Assembly: GCF_900188405.1 (NCBI RefSeq)
Contig: NZ_FZOF01000001.1
Coordinates: 186,001 to 250,000, forward strand
Direction of reading: 5' to 3'
Source: Actinacidiphila glaucinigra
GTDB lineage: Bacteria; Actinomycetota; Actinomycetes; Streptomycetales; Streptomycetaceae
DNA length: 64,000 nt
The notes under the pieces are model-generated. The model was given only the letters and a program-made list of their open reading frames with translations, did no database searches and had not been told where the DNA came from. The position numbers and the translations under genes were made by a program. Of the stretch, positions 24,813 to 34,270 are shown in pieces (within the stretch, counting starts at the first letter, position 1; each line of letters begins with the position of its first letter).

Positions 24813-25601
24813 ATGCCGACGCACCGCTTCACCGAGATCCCCGCCGACGCCCTGGCCGTCATCGAGACGCACACCGGGCCCGTGCGGAGGACGCAGCCGG
24901 TCCCGACGGGCCTCAACTCGGAGATCGCGGCCCGCGTCCACACGGCGACCGGCACCGTCTTCGTCAAGGGCCTGCGGCTGGAGCACCCGCGGGTGTGGAC
25001 GCAGCAGCGCGAAGCCGCCATCGCCCCGTACGTCGCCCCGACGGCCCCCGCCCTGCTCTGGCACGCCCGGGGCGACGGCTGGGACCTCCTCGGCTTCGAG
25101 GACCTCGCCGGCCCCCACGCCGACTACGCCCCCGGCTCGCCCCACCTGGCCCTGGTCGCCGAGGCGATGGGGACCCTCGCCGGGCTGCCGCTACCCGGCC
25201 TGCCGCTCAGGACCATGGCGGACCGGATGCGGGCCTACGCCGGCGATGACGCCGCGCTGTTCCACGGGGACCGGCTGCTCCACACCGACTGGAACCCGCA
25301 CAACGTCCTCATCGCGGGGCGGGCCCGGATCGTCGACTGGGCCTGGGCGGCACAGGGCGCGGGATGGATCGACCCCGCCCTCTGGGCGATCTGGCTCATC
25401 GCCTGCGGCCACACTCCCGAGGGGGCCGAGCGGTCGGCCGCCGGACACGCCGCGTTCGCCGACGCCCCCGCACGCGGACTCGACGCGCTCGCGCGAGCCC
25501 AGCACCGGCTCTGGGACGAGATCGCCGGCGATTCCCCCAACGACTGGACAGCGCGGATGCGGACGGCGGCCGCCGCATGGCACCGCCACCGACACGGCTG
25601 A
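24813..25601 (+). CDS. Aminoglycoside phosphotransferase (APH)-fold kinase
   Basis: 262 residues from ATG 24813. The N-lobe Lys is in VFVKGLRLE (~53). The catalytic loop is HTDWNPHNVLI (Asp ~157, Asn ~162) and the metal-binding Asp is in RIVDWAWAAQG (~172). The C-lobe is helical with many Trp. The fold is that of APH/choline kinases; streptomycete chromosomes carry many of unknown substrate, and nothing nearby indicates antibiotic self-resistance. A strong terminator follows at 25657-25700. Confidence 0.85.
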   Translation: MPTHRFTEIPADALAVIETHTGPVRRTQPVPTGLNSEIAARVHTATGTVFVKGLRLEHPRVWTQQREAAIAPYVAPTAPALLWHARGDGWDLLGFEDLAGPHADYAPGSPHLALVAEAMGTLAGLPLPGLPLRTMADRMRAYAGDDAALFHGDRLLHTDWNPHNVLIAGRARIVDWAWAAQGAGWIDPALWAIWLIACGHTPEGAERSAAGHAAFADAPARGLDALARAQHRLWDEIAGDSPNDWTARMRTAAAAWHRHRHG

Positions 25602-25656
25602 CGGACCCCGCACCACCCGCCCCGCACGGCCCACCCGTCCCGCACCACCCGGGCGT

Positions 25657-25700
25657 GAACGCCGGAGGCCCCACCGCGTGCGGTGGGGCCTCCGGCGTTC
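25657..25700. terminator. Strong bidirectional terminator
   Basis: A perfect 21-bp stem (25657-25677 with 25680-25700) around two bases GT lies between the convergent APH-fold and propeller genes. Confidence 0.85.
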
Positions 25701-25747
25701 CCCGGTCCCCGGGGTTCGCTGACGCGGCATTCCGGGCCGGGACGGGC

Positions 25748-27718
25748 CTACTTGGTGAAGACGAAGTACTTCCAGGCGCCGTGCGTCGTGGAGTTGACGT
25801 TGTCGCCGGAGGAGCCGTTGACGTACGACGAGCGCATCCGGGCGCGGATGCCGGACTCGCCCGCCGCCTCGAGGCGCACGGCCGACTTGCCGTTCTTGGC
25901 CAGGGCGAAGTACTGGGAGCCCGCGCCGTACCAGGAGCCCTGGTAGTACACCTGGAGCTCGAAGCGCTGCTTCCGGCCGGTGTAGTAGTTCATCGTCGTG
26001 GTGAACACCGGGTCGGTGTTCTTGTGGAACCAGTAGTACGTCGTGGAGCCAATTTTGCCCGTCTTGTAGTGCTTGGAGACGGCCGTGGAGACCTTGGCCC
26101 GGGCGTACGACGTCGACTTCACGGTCTTGGAGGCCGAGCGGGCGTCGCCGGCGAAGACCGCGGTGACGTTGGTGTCACGGGTCATGTCGACCGTCACCGA
26201 CACATTGCCCTTGGAGTTGACCTTGGCGCTCTTCAGCAGCCTCTTCGGCTTGTCCGTCCCGAAGGGGTCCGCGTAGATCGCCACGGTGCGGCTCTTGTAC
26301 GTCGTCCCGAGGTGCGCGGTGAAGACGACGTCCTTGCCGTACGAGTACAGCTTGCCGTTGTTGTTCAGGGTGAGCGCGGTGGCCTTGCGCGAGACCTCCA
26401 CCGCGTCCGAGCCGGAGGCGGCCGTGTGCGTGGCGTCGCCCGCGTAGGAGACCTTGTAGGTGACCTTGCCGCCGGCGGTGGGGGTGTCCGTGAAGGAGAA
26501 GCTGCCGTCCGCCTTCGTCGTCACGGTGGGCAGCGCCCTGCCGTTCGGCGACTCGATGTCCGTGCGGGTCACCTTCAGGACGGTGCCCGCCGCCAGGAGC
26601 GTCTTCGAGGTCAGCTTGCCCGTGACCGTGAGCTTCTTGGCCCGCTCCGACTTGCCGGGGGCCGACACCTTGAGGGTGGGCAGCTCCTTGGTGGGGTCGG
26701 TCAGGGCGCGAAGGGTGTAGGTGCCATAGGTGTTCACGGAGACGGCGAAGAGCCGGCTCGCGTCCGGCGCCCAGGCGAGTGCCCCGTCCACGAGGGTGTC
26801 GGCGCCGCTGCTGTTGCCGGTGTTGGGGAAGTCGTACTCCCGCGTCGGCGTGGGGTCACCGGGCCGGTGGATGTGGACGTCGGGTTCGTACCAGGAGAAG
26901 CTGCCGCCCGCGACGCTGCCGTCGGGTGCGACCCGCACGGCGTTCGGATAGGCGTCGATGGGGTAACCGGCCTGCTCGGTGAGGTCCGTGGTCGAGTAGG
27001 CGCCGATGGCGTACCCCATGTCGGGGTCTCCCCACGACGTGAGGACCTGGCTGCCGTCGGGTGTCAGGTCCAGTTGCCGCACGGCGGTGTCCATCTCGCC
27101 CTTGACCCGCAGCGTGGCCCCGTCGGCGGAGACGTCGTACACCGCGAGGTCGCCGCCGTTGCCCGCCGCCAGCACGCCGGGGACGGCCGGATCGGACGCC
27201 AGGAACATCCCGAAGGCGCCGGAGAAGTCGATGTCGCCCCGCTGGGCGAGGTGGACGACGGGCTCCGCTCCGGAGACGTCGAGGGAGCCGAAGTCGGTGC
27301 CGTAGGCGAACCAGATCCGGCCGTCCACCACCTCCAGGTCGAGGGGAGCCGCGCCGACCGGGTAACTCGCGGTCTGGGTGTAGGTGCCCGTCTCCACCGA
27401 GATGATCCGGTTGGCGTTCTTCACGGCCGCGTACACCTGGCCGGAGTCGGCGGACAGCGCGAGGCCGGTCACGCCGGAGAGTCCGGTCAGCGTCGCCTTC
27501 ACGGTGCCCGCGTAGTCCGTGACGACGATCTTGCCGCCGGTCGGATCGGAGACATACACCCGCTGGTGGGCGCCGTCCACGACCATGGCGCCGATCGATT
27601 TCACGGGAAGGGTTTTCGCGGAGTCGGCCGCGGCCGGCCCCGCCAGGCCCGTTACCAGGGCCGCGGAGCTGAGAACGAGCGCGAGTGCCGTCGCGGTCGA
27701 GATGCTGCGCCTGCGCAC
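25748..27718 (-). CDS. Secreted beta-propeller / Ig-like repeat protein
   Basis: 656 residues from GTG 27718 (GGGGGT ten bases upstream). A signal peptide (cut near PAAA-DS) leads into a propeller of ~310 residues made of strands such as VDGAHQRVYVSDPTGGKIVV and ALSADSGQVYAAVKN. Two Ig-like domains follow (~320-500: KKLTVTGKLTSKTLLAAGT, GKVTYKVSYAGDATHTAAS, ATALTLNNNGKLYSYGKD). A C-terminal ~130-residue beta domain is rich in Tyr and Trp (TTYYWFHKNTDPVFTT, RFELQVYYQGSWYGAG) and ends WKYFVFTK. It resembles extracellular streptomycete proteins of unknown role, probably binding or structural. Confidence 0.8.
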   Translation of the reverse strand: MRRRSISTATALALVLSSAALVTGLAGPAAADSAKTLPVKSIGAMVVDGAHQRVYVSDPTGGKIVVTDYAGTVKATLTGLSGVTGLALSADSGQVYAAVKNANRIISVETGTYTQTASYPVGAAPLDLEVVDGRIWFAYGTDFGSLDVSGAEPVVHLAQRGDIDFSGAFGMFLASDPAVPGVLAAGNGGDLAVYDVSADGATLRVKGEMDTAVRQLDLTPDGSQVLTSWGDPDMGYAIGAYSTTDLTEQAGYPIDAYPNAVRVAPDGSVAGGSFSWYEPDVHIHRPGDPTPTREYDFPNTGNSSGADTLVDGALAWAPDASRLFAVSVNTYGTYTLRALTDPTKELPTLKVSAPGKSERAKKLTVTGKLTSKTLLAAGTVLKVTRTDIESPNGRALPTVTTKADGSFSFTDTPTAGGKVTYKVSYAGDATHTAASGSDAVEVSRKATALTLNNNGKLYSYGKDVVFTAHLGTTYKSRTVAIYADPFGTDKPKRLLKSAKVNSKGNVSVTVDMTRDTNVTAVFAGDARSASKTVKSTSYARAKVSTAVSKHYKTGKIGSTTYYWFHKNTDPVFTTTMNYYTGRKQRFELQVYYQGSWYGAGSQYFALAKNGKSAVRLEAAGESGIRARMRSSYVNGSSGDNVNSTTHGAWKYFVFTK

Positions 27719-28150
27719 AGTGATGTGACCCCCACAGAAGAAGCCCGGTGCTCGCCGGGCGGAGAAGAACAGGCCGCGCGTCCCCCCTCGCACCGACACA
27801 GGTGCGCGGACGCCGGAGTGGCAGCGTATGGCATGCGAGTGACAATTGAAGACTGGAATACCGCGACCCCACGGTATGGGCGGAGCGCACCCGCGCCCCG
27901 GTGACCAGGGATTCGGGCCCATCGCCGCCCGCGATGCGACGACGCCCGCCGGGCTTCCGTGCGCGCCGCCGGCGCGGCGGGCACGTGAGCTTCTGCGCCA
28001 TGCTCTTCTCTGCGGCAGCGTGGCCCACCTGAGGCGTGACCCGGATTCTTCGAAGCCGGCGGTCCGCGGATGTCGAGAACGTGACACCGGCTCCGTCCCA
28101 GGGGCATCAGCGGCCACCACCGGCCGCACGAGGAAGAAGGAGAGACCAGC
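27719..28150. other. Divergent intergenic region
   Basis: The 432 bp between the propeller gene and the VOC gene hold no credible gene. A relatively A/T-rich patch (27828-27870) is the likely promoter zone for the propeller gene. The VOC gene's binding site GAAGGAG is at 28134-28140. Confidence 0.4.
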
Positions 28151-28591
28151 ATGGCGATTCAGCGGATGGACAACGTCGGCATCGTCGTCGAGGACCTGGA
28201 CGCCGCGGTCGCGTTCTTCGTGGAACTCGGTATGGAGCTGGAGGGCCGGGCGGAGGTCGAGGGCCTCGTCGCCGACCGGTGCACCGGACTCGACGGCGTC
28301 CACTGCGACATCGCGATGGTCCGGACCCCGGACGGTCACAGCCGGCTCGAGCTGGCGAGGTACCGCAGCCCCGCGGCGACCAGCGCCGGGCCGCGCGACC
28401 GGCCGCACAACATCCTGGGCACGCACCGCGTCATGTTCGCCGTCGACGACATCGAGGACACGGTTGCCCGCCTGCGCCCTCACGGCGCCGAACTCCTCGG
28501 CGGGATCGCCCGGTACGAGGACAGCTATCTGCTCTGCTACGTCCGCGGCCCGGAGGGCATCATCGTCGGACTGGCCGAGCAACTGGGCTGA
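28151..28591 (+). CDS. VOC-family protein
   Basis: 146 residues from ATG 28151 with GAAGGAG upstream. Two VOC modules: RMDNVGIVVEDLDAAVAFFVELGMEL, then RLELARY (Glu ~65), and RVMFAVDDIEDTVARLRPHG, ending SYLLCYVRGPEGIIVGLAEQLG. The first-module His is replaced (NVGIV), so metal binding may be incomplete. Proteins of this type are often annotated as glyoxalase or bleomycin-resistance-like. Substrate unknown. Confidence 0.85.
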   Translation: MAIQRMDNVGIVVEDLDAAVAFFVELGMELEGRAEVEGLVADRCTGLDGVHCDIAMVRTPDGHSRLELARYRSPAATSAGPRDRPHNILGTHRVMFAVDDIEDTVARLRPHGAELLGGIARYEDSYLLCYVRGPEGIIVGLAEQLG

Positions 28592-28630
28592 GGGGGAAGA
28601 TGCTGCCCATGACACGCATACGAAGGAGCC

Positions 28631-29041
28631 GTGCCGCGTAGAGGACCGGCTTCGCTCCGGTCGCGAGATCGCGGACGGGGAGGGCCCTGGATCCGTTATC
28701 GCGATGTTCCGGGTCTGTCGGGGGCGGCGAATGCCGCCATCCGTGTGCTCGAACGGGAGCGGTTGGCTCCGGGGATCGTGTCCGTGGCGCTGAGTGTGTG
28801 GTCCGTGCGCGTCCACGGCACCAAGCGCCGGTGGAGGTGTTGGGAGGCGGAGTTCACGTGCCCTTGCTGTGGCGAGGGCTGGGCCCGGGACAAGCTGCAA
28901 CAGGCTCTGCTTCTGCTTCCGCGGGGGGCCGCCACCGAACTCCGAGGGCAGGTCGAGCGCCTGGACGCGGTCCTGCTCAGGCGAACGCACCACGAGCCTT
29001 CGGCGGATCCGGATCTGGCGTGGTGGCATCGCAGGTGCTGA
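28631..29041 (+). CDS. Hypothetical protein with CPCC motif
   Basis: 136 residues from GTG 28631. The start is uncertain: AAGGAG lies only two bases upstream, and a 13-codon frame (28602-28640) overlaps it. The protein is basic, with VERLDAVLLRRTHHEP near the end and a Cys motif TCPCCGEGW in the middle, perhaps a zinc site with C86/C88/C89 and the final Cys. Composition and codon use look real, but I recognise no family. Confidence 0.5.
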   Translation: MPRRGPASLRSRDRGRGGPWIRYRDVPGLSGAANAAIRVLERERLAPGIVSVALSVWSVRVHGTKRRWRCWEAEFTCPCCGEGWARDKLQQALLLLPRGAATELRGQVERLDAVLLRRTHHEPSADPDLAWWHRRC

Positions 29042-29581
29042 ACCCGTCCGTGTCGGTGGACCGGGCGGTCGACGGGGGCACGGCGGGGCACGGCGGGGCC
29101 CGGCTTCCATCGTGATCAGGACTGAGCGGCGGCGACTCGGCGGTCGGTGGAGCACGAAAGAGACGGAAGCTCACGTTCTATGACATCGGTCACAGCGCTC
29201 CGCCCACCAACCGGTGCACTTAGTAGATACGACATGGCAGAGATCTAGGTATTTGTCCATCTTTGCCCGAATGCGGATCCTGCCGCGCATCCCGGAACTC
29301 CACCCGGCCGACCCGCATGTCCACGCCCCGGTGACGTAAGGCTTCTGACGGTACGCCAGCTTTTTCCTCCCGCCCCGACGCGCGCACCGGCGGCCCGCGC
29401 ACTGCCCTGGCGAGGTCCCGGGACCTACGAGGCGACGTAGTGGCGGGACCCTTTGCGCTCCCTGTCGAGCCGTCCTAACAATGACCACCCACAGGACGTC
29501 GCTGCAGTTCGGAACCGGTGTTCACGCGGAGTCGACCGCGCACCGGGCGCTCGATGTCACCGAGTGAGTAGGAGCCCTCAC
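29042..29581. other. Intergenic region upstream of snapalysin gene
   Basis: The 540 bp contain no convincing gene on either strand. The part 29215-29290 is more A/T-rich than its surroundings (ttagtagatacgac, ggtatttgtccatc) and is the likely promoter area. Snapalysin genes usually face a divergent LysR regulator; none is present here. Confidence 0.4.
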
Positions 29582-30373
29582 ATGAAGTCGTCACGAACGT
29601 CCGCGAGGCTCCTCGCCCTCGCTCTCGGCCTGGGTCTGGCCTCCAGCGCTCTGGGTGCGGTGGCGAGCGCCCAGACGGCCGCCACCCCGTCCGCCTCCGC
29701 CGATGGCTCCGTGGCCCGGTACGACGGGTCGGTCGGGGAGGCCGCGAACAACAAGGCGTTCTTCGACGCTGTGCTCAAGTCGGTCGCCGACAAGCGCGCC
29801 GCCCAGCCCAACGCGCAGGCCGTGACCATCTACTACGACGACTCCCGGGCACCGAGCTTCCGTTCGCAGATATCGAGCGCGGCCTCGATATGGAACAGCT
29901 CCGTGTCCAACGTCAAGCTCCAAGAGGCGTCGAGCGGTGCCGACTTCTCCTACTACGAGGGCAACAACTCGCGCGGGTCGTACGCCTCCACCGACGGCCA
30001 CGGAAGCGGCTACGTCTTCCTTGACTACACGCAGAACCAGCAGGACGACTCGCTCCGTGTCGTCACCCACGAGACCGGGCACGTGCTGGGCCTGGCGGAC
30101 GACTACAGCGGGCCGTGCAGTGAGCTGATGTCGGGCGGCGGCCCCGGCCCGTCCTGCACCAACCGCTATCCGGACGCCACCGAGCGCTCGCGCGTCGACC
30201 AGATGTGGGCCACCGGAGCCGTGCAGTCCCCGGGCACGGTGAACCAGCCCGGCGACCACCTGAACCCCGCGCCGCCGGCAGGGACCGTGCCCCCGGGCAG
30301 CCAGGATCCGGGGCGTCCGCTCCACGGCCGACCCGGAGGTAATCGCATTCCCACGTGGGAAGCGGCTCGCTGA
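29582..30373 (+). CDS. snpA: Snapalysin-family zinc metalloprotease
   Basis: 263 residues from ATG 29582 (TAGGAG upstream). The signal peptide ends near ASAQT; a short pro-region follows. The catalytic zinc motif is [15 protein letters not shown] (~163), the extended HExxHxxGxxD form of snapalysins, with the Met-turn [12 protein letters not shown]. The normal end of the family is near ERSRVDQMW. Here ~45 extra Pro/Gly-rich residues ([16 protein letters not shown] onward) are added. That tail may reflect read-through after loss of the usual stop. Role: secreted protease of small substrate range, milk-protein-hydrolysing type. Confidence 0.88.
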   Translation: MKSSRTSARLLALALGLGLASSALGAVASAQTAATPSASADGSVARYDGSVGEAANNKAFFDAVLKSVADKRAAQPNAQAVTIYYDDSRAPSFRSQISSAASIWNSSVSNVKLQEASSGADFSYYEGNNSRGSYASTDGHGSGYVFLDYTQNQQDDSLRVVTHETGHVLGLADDYSGPCSELMSGGGPGPSCTNRYPDATERSRVDQMWATGAVQSPGTVNQPGDHLNPAPPAGTVPPGSQDPGRPLHGRPGGNRIPTWEAAR

Positions 30374-30432
30374 CGGCGTCCGAGCACTCTCGTAGAGCGG
30401 CCGACAGGCGGCTGGTGGCTTGAACGGCCTTT

Positions 30433-30478
30433 CGGGGCGGCGGACTTGGCGGGTCATCTCGCCGGGTCCGCCGCCCCG
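30433..30478 (+). terminator. Hairpin after snapalysin gene
   Basis: A 13-bp stem, CGGGGCGGCGGAC (30433-30445) with GTCCGCCGCCCCG (30466-30478), 60 bp after the stop. Confidence 0.7.
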
Positions 30479-30769
30479 GCGCGTACAGGTCCGGTCTTCG
30501 CCGGGCCGTACCGGGGGAGCGCGACGGCGAGAGGCGGGAAGGGCCGCGGGAGCCCGCTCGCTCGGTGACCGTTGAGCGCCGCCGGGCTCCGTGCCTGTCC
30601 CCGGCCTCCGGGACGGGGCCTTGCCCGACCAGGTCGCCGACGGCGTGGCGTTCCGCTCCCTCACCCAGCCGCACGCGTTGGGCGGATCCGGTCGCCCACC
30701 ATGCCGACTTCGCGCCATGTCGTCGGAGCCCCGGTCATCCGAGGGCCCGGCGTTGGTGCGTTCGCTGTT

Positions 30770-30848
30770 CGTCCTTCACCCGCCTGTCGCCCCGGCTTGC
30801 GGTGATGCGCGCATTGTTGCGCGATGCGATCAAGGATCAGGGGGCCCT
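30770..30848 (+). repeat. Duplicated upstream element, copy B
   Basis: Matches 19622-19700 (minus strand) and likewise precedes a PstS-like/WxL-like gene, here by ~230-305 bp. It reads TTCGTCCTTCACCCGCCTGT early and GCGCGATGCGATC late. The surrounding 30479-31074 has no other convincing gene, and the frame carrying the conserved peptide continues from 30591 to 30884. Confidence 0.55.
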
Positions 30849-31074
30849 CGGTCGCGCTCCGGGCACGGACACCGTGCTCCGTGACAGGGGGGAGCGATGA
30901 AGCCTTGGCAGCGGTCGGCAATCAACGGCACCGGCCTGTCCCGGCCCCGCGCCGGGACGCCGAGCGCATGAGTAGCCGAGCCCACCTCAAGTCCGAAACC
31001 ACCGCCCCGGGCGCCGTGTAATCGCTCCACCGCCACGGCCCGCTCTCATCACCACTGACCAGGAGTCACCAGCC

Positions 31075-32838
31075 ATGCCCGGATCGCCTCCGGCACCCTT
31101 CGCACGCCTGACAGTCGTCAGTGCCCTCTCCCTTCTGGCCGCCCTTCTGTTCGGTGCCACCCCGGCGGTCGCCGCGACATATGTGCCGATCTCGGGTGTC
31201 GGGTCGACCTGGAGCCAGAACGCTCTCGACCAGTGGCAGGCCAACGTCCGCCAGTACGGCATGTCCGTGAGCTACGCCGGCACGGGCTCGTCGGACGGCC
31301 GCGACCAGTTCCGCAACGGCACCGTGGACTACGCCGTCTCCGAGATCCCCTACGGTGTCGAGGACTCGAGCGTCGTCGACTCGCCGCCGTCCCGCAGGTA
31401 CGCGTACGTGCCGAACGTGGCCGGTGGTACCTCGTTCATGTACAACCTCACCATCGGCGGCAAGCGGGTGGACAACCTGCGGCTGTCCGGCGAGGTCATC
31501 GCCAGGATCTTCACCGGGCGGATCAAGGTCTGGAACGACCCCGCCATCAAGGCCGACAACCCCGCGCTCGCCTCCGTGCTGCCCGCCCGTCCGGTCGTCC
31601 CGGTGGTGCGTTCCGACGGATCCGGTACCACGGCGCAGTTCAGCACCTGGATGAGCAAGCAGTACCCGTCGCTGTGGGACGACTACTGCGGCCGGGCCGG
31701 CCGCAGCACCCCCTGTGGGACGACCTCGAACTACCCGAAGGTGCCGGGCGGCACCTTTGTCAGCCAGTTCGGCTCGAACGGCGTCTCCGGCTATGTGGCG
31801 CAGACCCGCAACGTGGGCACCATCACGTACGTCGAGTACTCGTACGCGGTGTACACGACCCGTTTCCCGGTCGCCAAGGTGCTCAACAAGGCCGGCTACT
31901 ACGTCGAGCCCACCGCCCGGAGCGTGGCGGTGGCGCTGCAGAAAGCGCGGATCAACGAGGACAGCTCCTCGCCCGGTTATCTGACGCAGAACCTCGACGA
32001 CGTCTACGACACCACGGACCCGCGCGCCTATCCGCTCTCCAGCTACAGCTACATGATCGTCCCGACCGGGCTGCAGTCGAACTTCACCGCCCAGAAGGGC
32101 AAGACCCTCGGTGCCTTCGCGTACTACTTCCTCTGCCAGGGGCAGCAGCACGTCGACAGACTCGGCTACTCACCGCTGCCCGTCAACCTCGTGCAGGCGG
32201 GCCTGGACCAGGTCCGCAGGATCCCGGGCGTAGACGTCCAGAACATCGACATAAAGAGCTGCCACAACCCCACCTTCTCCACCGACGGATCCAACACGCT
32301 TGCCACGACGGCGCCTTACCCGTCCGCGTGCGACCGGGTGGGCGGTCCTGTGTGCGACGGCACCGCCCCCGGCGGCGGGAGGCAGTCGATCACGACGACC
32401 CTCGAGCCCGGGGCGCTGCTGATCTCCGTCGAGGGCAACCCGCACGTCGAGTTGCCCAGTCCGGTGCTCGACCCGTCGGGCGAGTTCCTGCACACCTCGG
32501 GGCAGATGACCCCGGTCACCGTCACCGACACCCGCCCGGGCAACATCGGCTGGACGGCATCCGGCCAGGTCGGCGACTTCACCGGCCCGGCCGGAAGCGT
32601 CATCGACGGGAGCAGCCTGACCTGGGCCCCCACGATCGTCGACCGCGGCAATGTCCCGTCCCTCAGGCCGGGCGCCCCGGTCGTACGCGGCGACGGCTAC
32701 GGGCTCAAGGAACCGAGGACGCTGGCCACCGGCATCGGCCCCGGCACCGCGGATGCCGGAGCCGGGCTCGACCTCGACGCACCGACCTCCACGCCGCCCG
32801 GTACGTACACGGCGGTCCTGACGCTGACCGTCATCTGA
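31075..32838 (+). CDS. Secreted PstS-like binding protein with C-terminal WxL-like domain (copy B)
   Basis: 587 residues from ATG 31075 (AGGAG 9 bases upstream). The signal peptide ends near AVAATY. The PstS-type domain has ISGVGSTWSQNALDQW, GTGSSDGRDQF and VPVVRSDGSGTTAQF, the loops that hold phosphate in PstS. Cys pairs flank a mid-section (YCGRAGRSTPCGT, KSCHN, SACDRVGGPVCDG). The C-terminal ~110 residues contain VTVTDTRPGNIGWTASGQVG, SSLTWAPTIV and the end GTYTAVLTLTVI, a WxL-like domain with its first W motif but no final TWTL. It is a paralogue of 17804-19552. No transporter genes are adjacent. Confidence 0.85.
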   Translation: MPGSPPAPFARLTVVSALSLLAALLFGATPAVAATYVPISGVGSTWSQNALDQWQANVRQYGMSVSYAGTGSSDGRDQFRNGTVDYAVSEIPYGVEDSSVVDSPPSRRYAYVPNVAGGTSFMYNLTIGGKRVDNLRLSGEVIARIFTGRIKVWNDPAIKADNPALASVLPARPVVPVVRSDGSGTTAQFSTWMSKQYPSLWDDYCGRAGRSTPCGTTSNYPKVPGGTFVSQFGSNGVSGYVAQTRNVGTITYVEYSYAVYTTRFPVAKVLNKAGYYVEPTARSVAVALQKARINEDSSSPGYLTQNLDDVYDTTDPRAYPLSSYSYMIVPTGLQSNFTAQKGKTLGAFAYYFLCQGQQHVDRLGYSPLPVNLVQAGLDQVRRIPGVDVQNIDIKSCHNPTFSTDGSNTLATTAPYPSACDRVGGPVCDGTAPGGGRQSITTTLEPGALLISVEGNPHVELPSPVLDPSGEFLHTSGQMTPVTVTDTRPGNIGWTASGQVGDFTGPAGSVIDGSSLTWAPTIVDRGNVPSLRPGAPVVRGDGYGLKEPRTLATGIGPGTADAGAGLDLDAPTSTPPGTYTAVLTLTVI

Positions 32839-32970
32839 TCCCAATCCGCGGGAGGGCCGGCCGCGGCTTCTCACGCACGCCACGCGGCCGGAGCCCGGCC
32901 TTGGCGGTACGAGGCCCAGGCTTCCGGAATCATCCCGGTTGACCTGGGCCTTCGCCATGCGCTGGGGCGT

Positions 32971-33009
32971 GGGCGTGGACGGCTTCGAACCGCCGACATC
33001 GGTCTTGTA
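32971..33009 (-). repeat. att-like copy 1 of tRNA-Val 3' half
   Basis: GGGCGTGGACGG then TTCGAACCGCCGACAT and TCTTGTA match the minus-strand tRNA gene at 40690-40730 with a few changes. A hairpin (AGGCCCAGG / CCTGGGCCTT, 32912-32952) like the tRNA terminator adjoins it. This copy is the most diverged and the most distal, so it probably marks the original chromosomal end of the tRNA locus. Confidence 0.7.
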
Positions 33010-33137
33010 GGTTCGGGTCAGGCTCCGTGTGACCCGCCGGCCGGACCGGGCCGGCGGCGACATGCGGCGGACGGGTCGGTAACCGCCCCGAGCAAATCCG
33101 ATGGCACCGACAGCGTTCCGGCGACAAGACTGCCCCG

Positions 33138-33953
33138 GTGAACACCCTGCCGCCGGTGCCCGGCCCGCTCTCTACACCCCTGCCGGACCCACGTGGCCGC
33201 GACATGGTTCCGGACTACAGCGGCATGCACGCCCTGGTCTCGGACCTGGTCTTGCCTCGTGGGGCGTCGATGTATGTCATGAGCGCGATGGAGACGTCCC
33301 GTGAGCTCATCCGGCACTCCTACTACCGGTACGAGTTCGCCACCGTAGCCGTCACACACTCCCTGTTCGCCCTGGAGCACGTCCTAGCCGAGCGTCTGGG
33401 CTCGAACGACCCTCTCCACGCCCTGATCCAGCGGGCCACCAACGCAGGGCTCATCACGGCCGGACTCGCCGCCGAACTCGACCGCAGCCGACAACTGCGC
33501 GACCGGCTCACGCAGGGCGCCGTGTCAAGTGCCGCCATCGGCCAGGCCCAAGCGGTCGTAATGGTGCGTGCCGTCTTCGATGCCGTCGCCCTGCTCCTTC
33601 GCCCACCGTCCGCAGCAGAGGCGACAGCCACCCCGGTGGGCGGAGCACAGCCCGCCGGCGGACTCGCGCGGCTGTGGAAGGACCACCTGCGCGCTCTGTT
33701 CCCCGACGGCTTCCGCGGCGTGGACTTCGACGGCGTGGACCTGGTCCTCCTGGACGCCGACGTCGCCGGCCTCGTGCACAGAGAACTGAACGGCGGACTT
33801 GACGACAGGGGCATCGCCTCCCTCTGGCGCTGTATCGCCGACCTGGACAAGATCGTGCCCCTGATCAACGAGGAGTACTGCGCCTCCTACTTCACGAAAC
33901 TTCGGACGATGGCACAGGTCGCAGCATCGCCCCACACCCCCACGGCGATCTGA
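33138..33953 (+). CDS. Hypothetical helical protein, possible HEPN-like fold
   Basis: 271 residues if the GTG at 33138 is used; ATG 33204 is possible. It is almost all alpha-helical with the core ETSRELIRHSYYRYEFATVA and VTHSLFALEHVLAERLG. Then come helices ending RSRQLRDRLTQG, the place where HEPN nucleases carry R-x4-6-H; here the His is absent. A linker (~170-185) and a second helical half follow. It is the only gene in the first island segment. The resemblance to HEPN/DUF4145-like proteins is weak and based on pattern only; a defence-type cargo role is speculation. Confidence 0.55.
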   Translation: MNTLPPVPGPLSTPLPDPRGRDMVPDYSGMHALVSDLVLPRGASMYVMSAMETSRELIRHSYYRYEFATVAVTHSLFALEHVLAERLGSNDPLHALIQRATNAGLITAGLAAELDRSRQLRDRLTQGAVSSAAIGQAQAVVMVRAVFDAVALLLRPPSAAEATATPVGGAQPAGGLARLWKDHLRALFPDGFRGVDFDGVDLVLLDADVAGLVHRELNGGLDDRGIASLWRCIADLDKIVPLINEEYCASYFTKLRTMAQVAASPHTPTAI

Positions 33954-34061
33954 CTGCGGGGTTGAAACAGACTCGGGTGTGTTCCCACGCCCCTTGTCAG
34001 GGTCTGGCCAGGTCCCGCTCCATCAGGCTCTCTGGACGCAGGGGCCGCGTGAAGTTGGTCA

Positions 34062-34142
34062 GCGGCTTTGGGCTGCAGCTGCGATGGCGGCGAGATCCGG
34101 GGCCCGTAGGCTGCCAGCGAATCGGGCCGGCTCCTTGCCTGG
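34062..34142. repeat. Dispersed ~80-bp repeat, island copy 1
   Basis: Begins GGCTTTGGGCTG and ends GCTCCTTGCCTGG. It matches 38901-38979 in the same orientation at roughly 80% identity. Both copies lie in the tRNA-Val island, the first directly before att copy 2. Confidence 0.65.
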
Positions 34143-34230
34143 CGGCCCTCACCCAAGCAAAAGGTCACGGCCCAGGCACCCCGAGCCATATCGGTTCACC
34201 TGGGTCTTTGCCACGCGCGCTGGGGCTGGT

Positions 34231-34270
34231 GGGCGTGGACGGATTCGAACCGCCGACAGTTGCCTTGTAG
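34231..34270 (-). repeat. att-like copy 2 of tRNA-Val 3' half
   Basis: GGGCGTGGACGG, ATTCGAACCGCCGACA and GCCTTGTAGG match the tRNA gene; the encoded CCA is kept (34227-34229). About 85 bp on its right side are also related to the right side of copy 3, as expected for attachment arms of related elements. Confidence 0.75.

Noticed and set aside
23612..25021. A longer DUF1259 protein starting at 25021
   Set aside because: The extra N-terminus lies over the APH gene on the other strand. ATG 24625 has AGGAGG and a proper Tat signal.
29171..29488. A possible gene on the minus strand upstream of snapalysin
   Set aside because: No binding site, biased composition and no family resemblance; the region is more likely a promoter zone.
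30770..31074. A cyclic di-AMP (ydaO) riboswitch before the PstS-like gene
   Set aside because: Conserved features of the class (GGGGAAC..., CGCCGGAAUCC-like and the closing segment) are not present.
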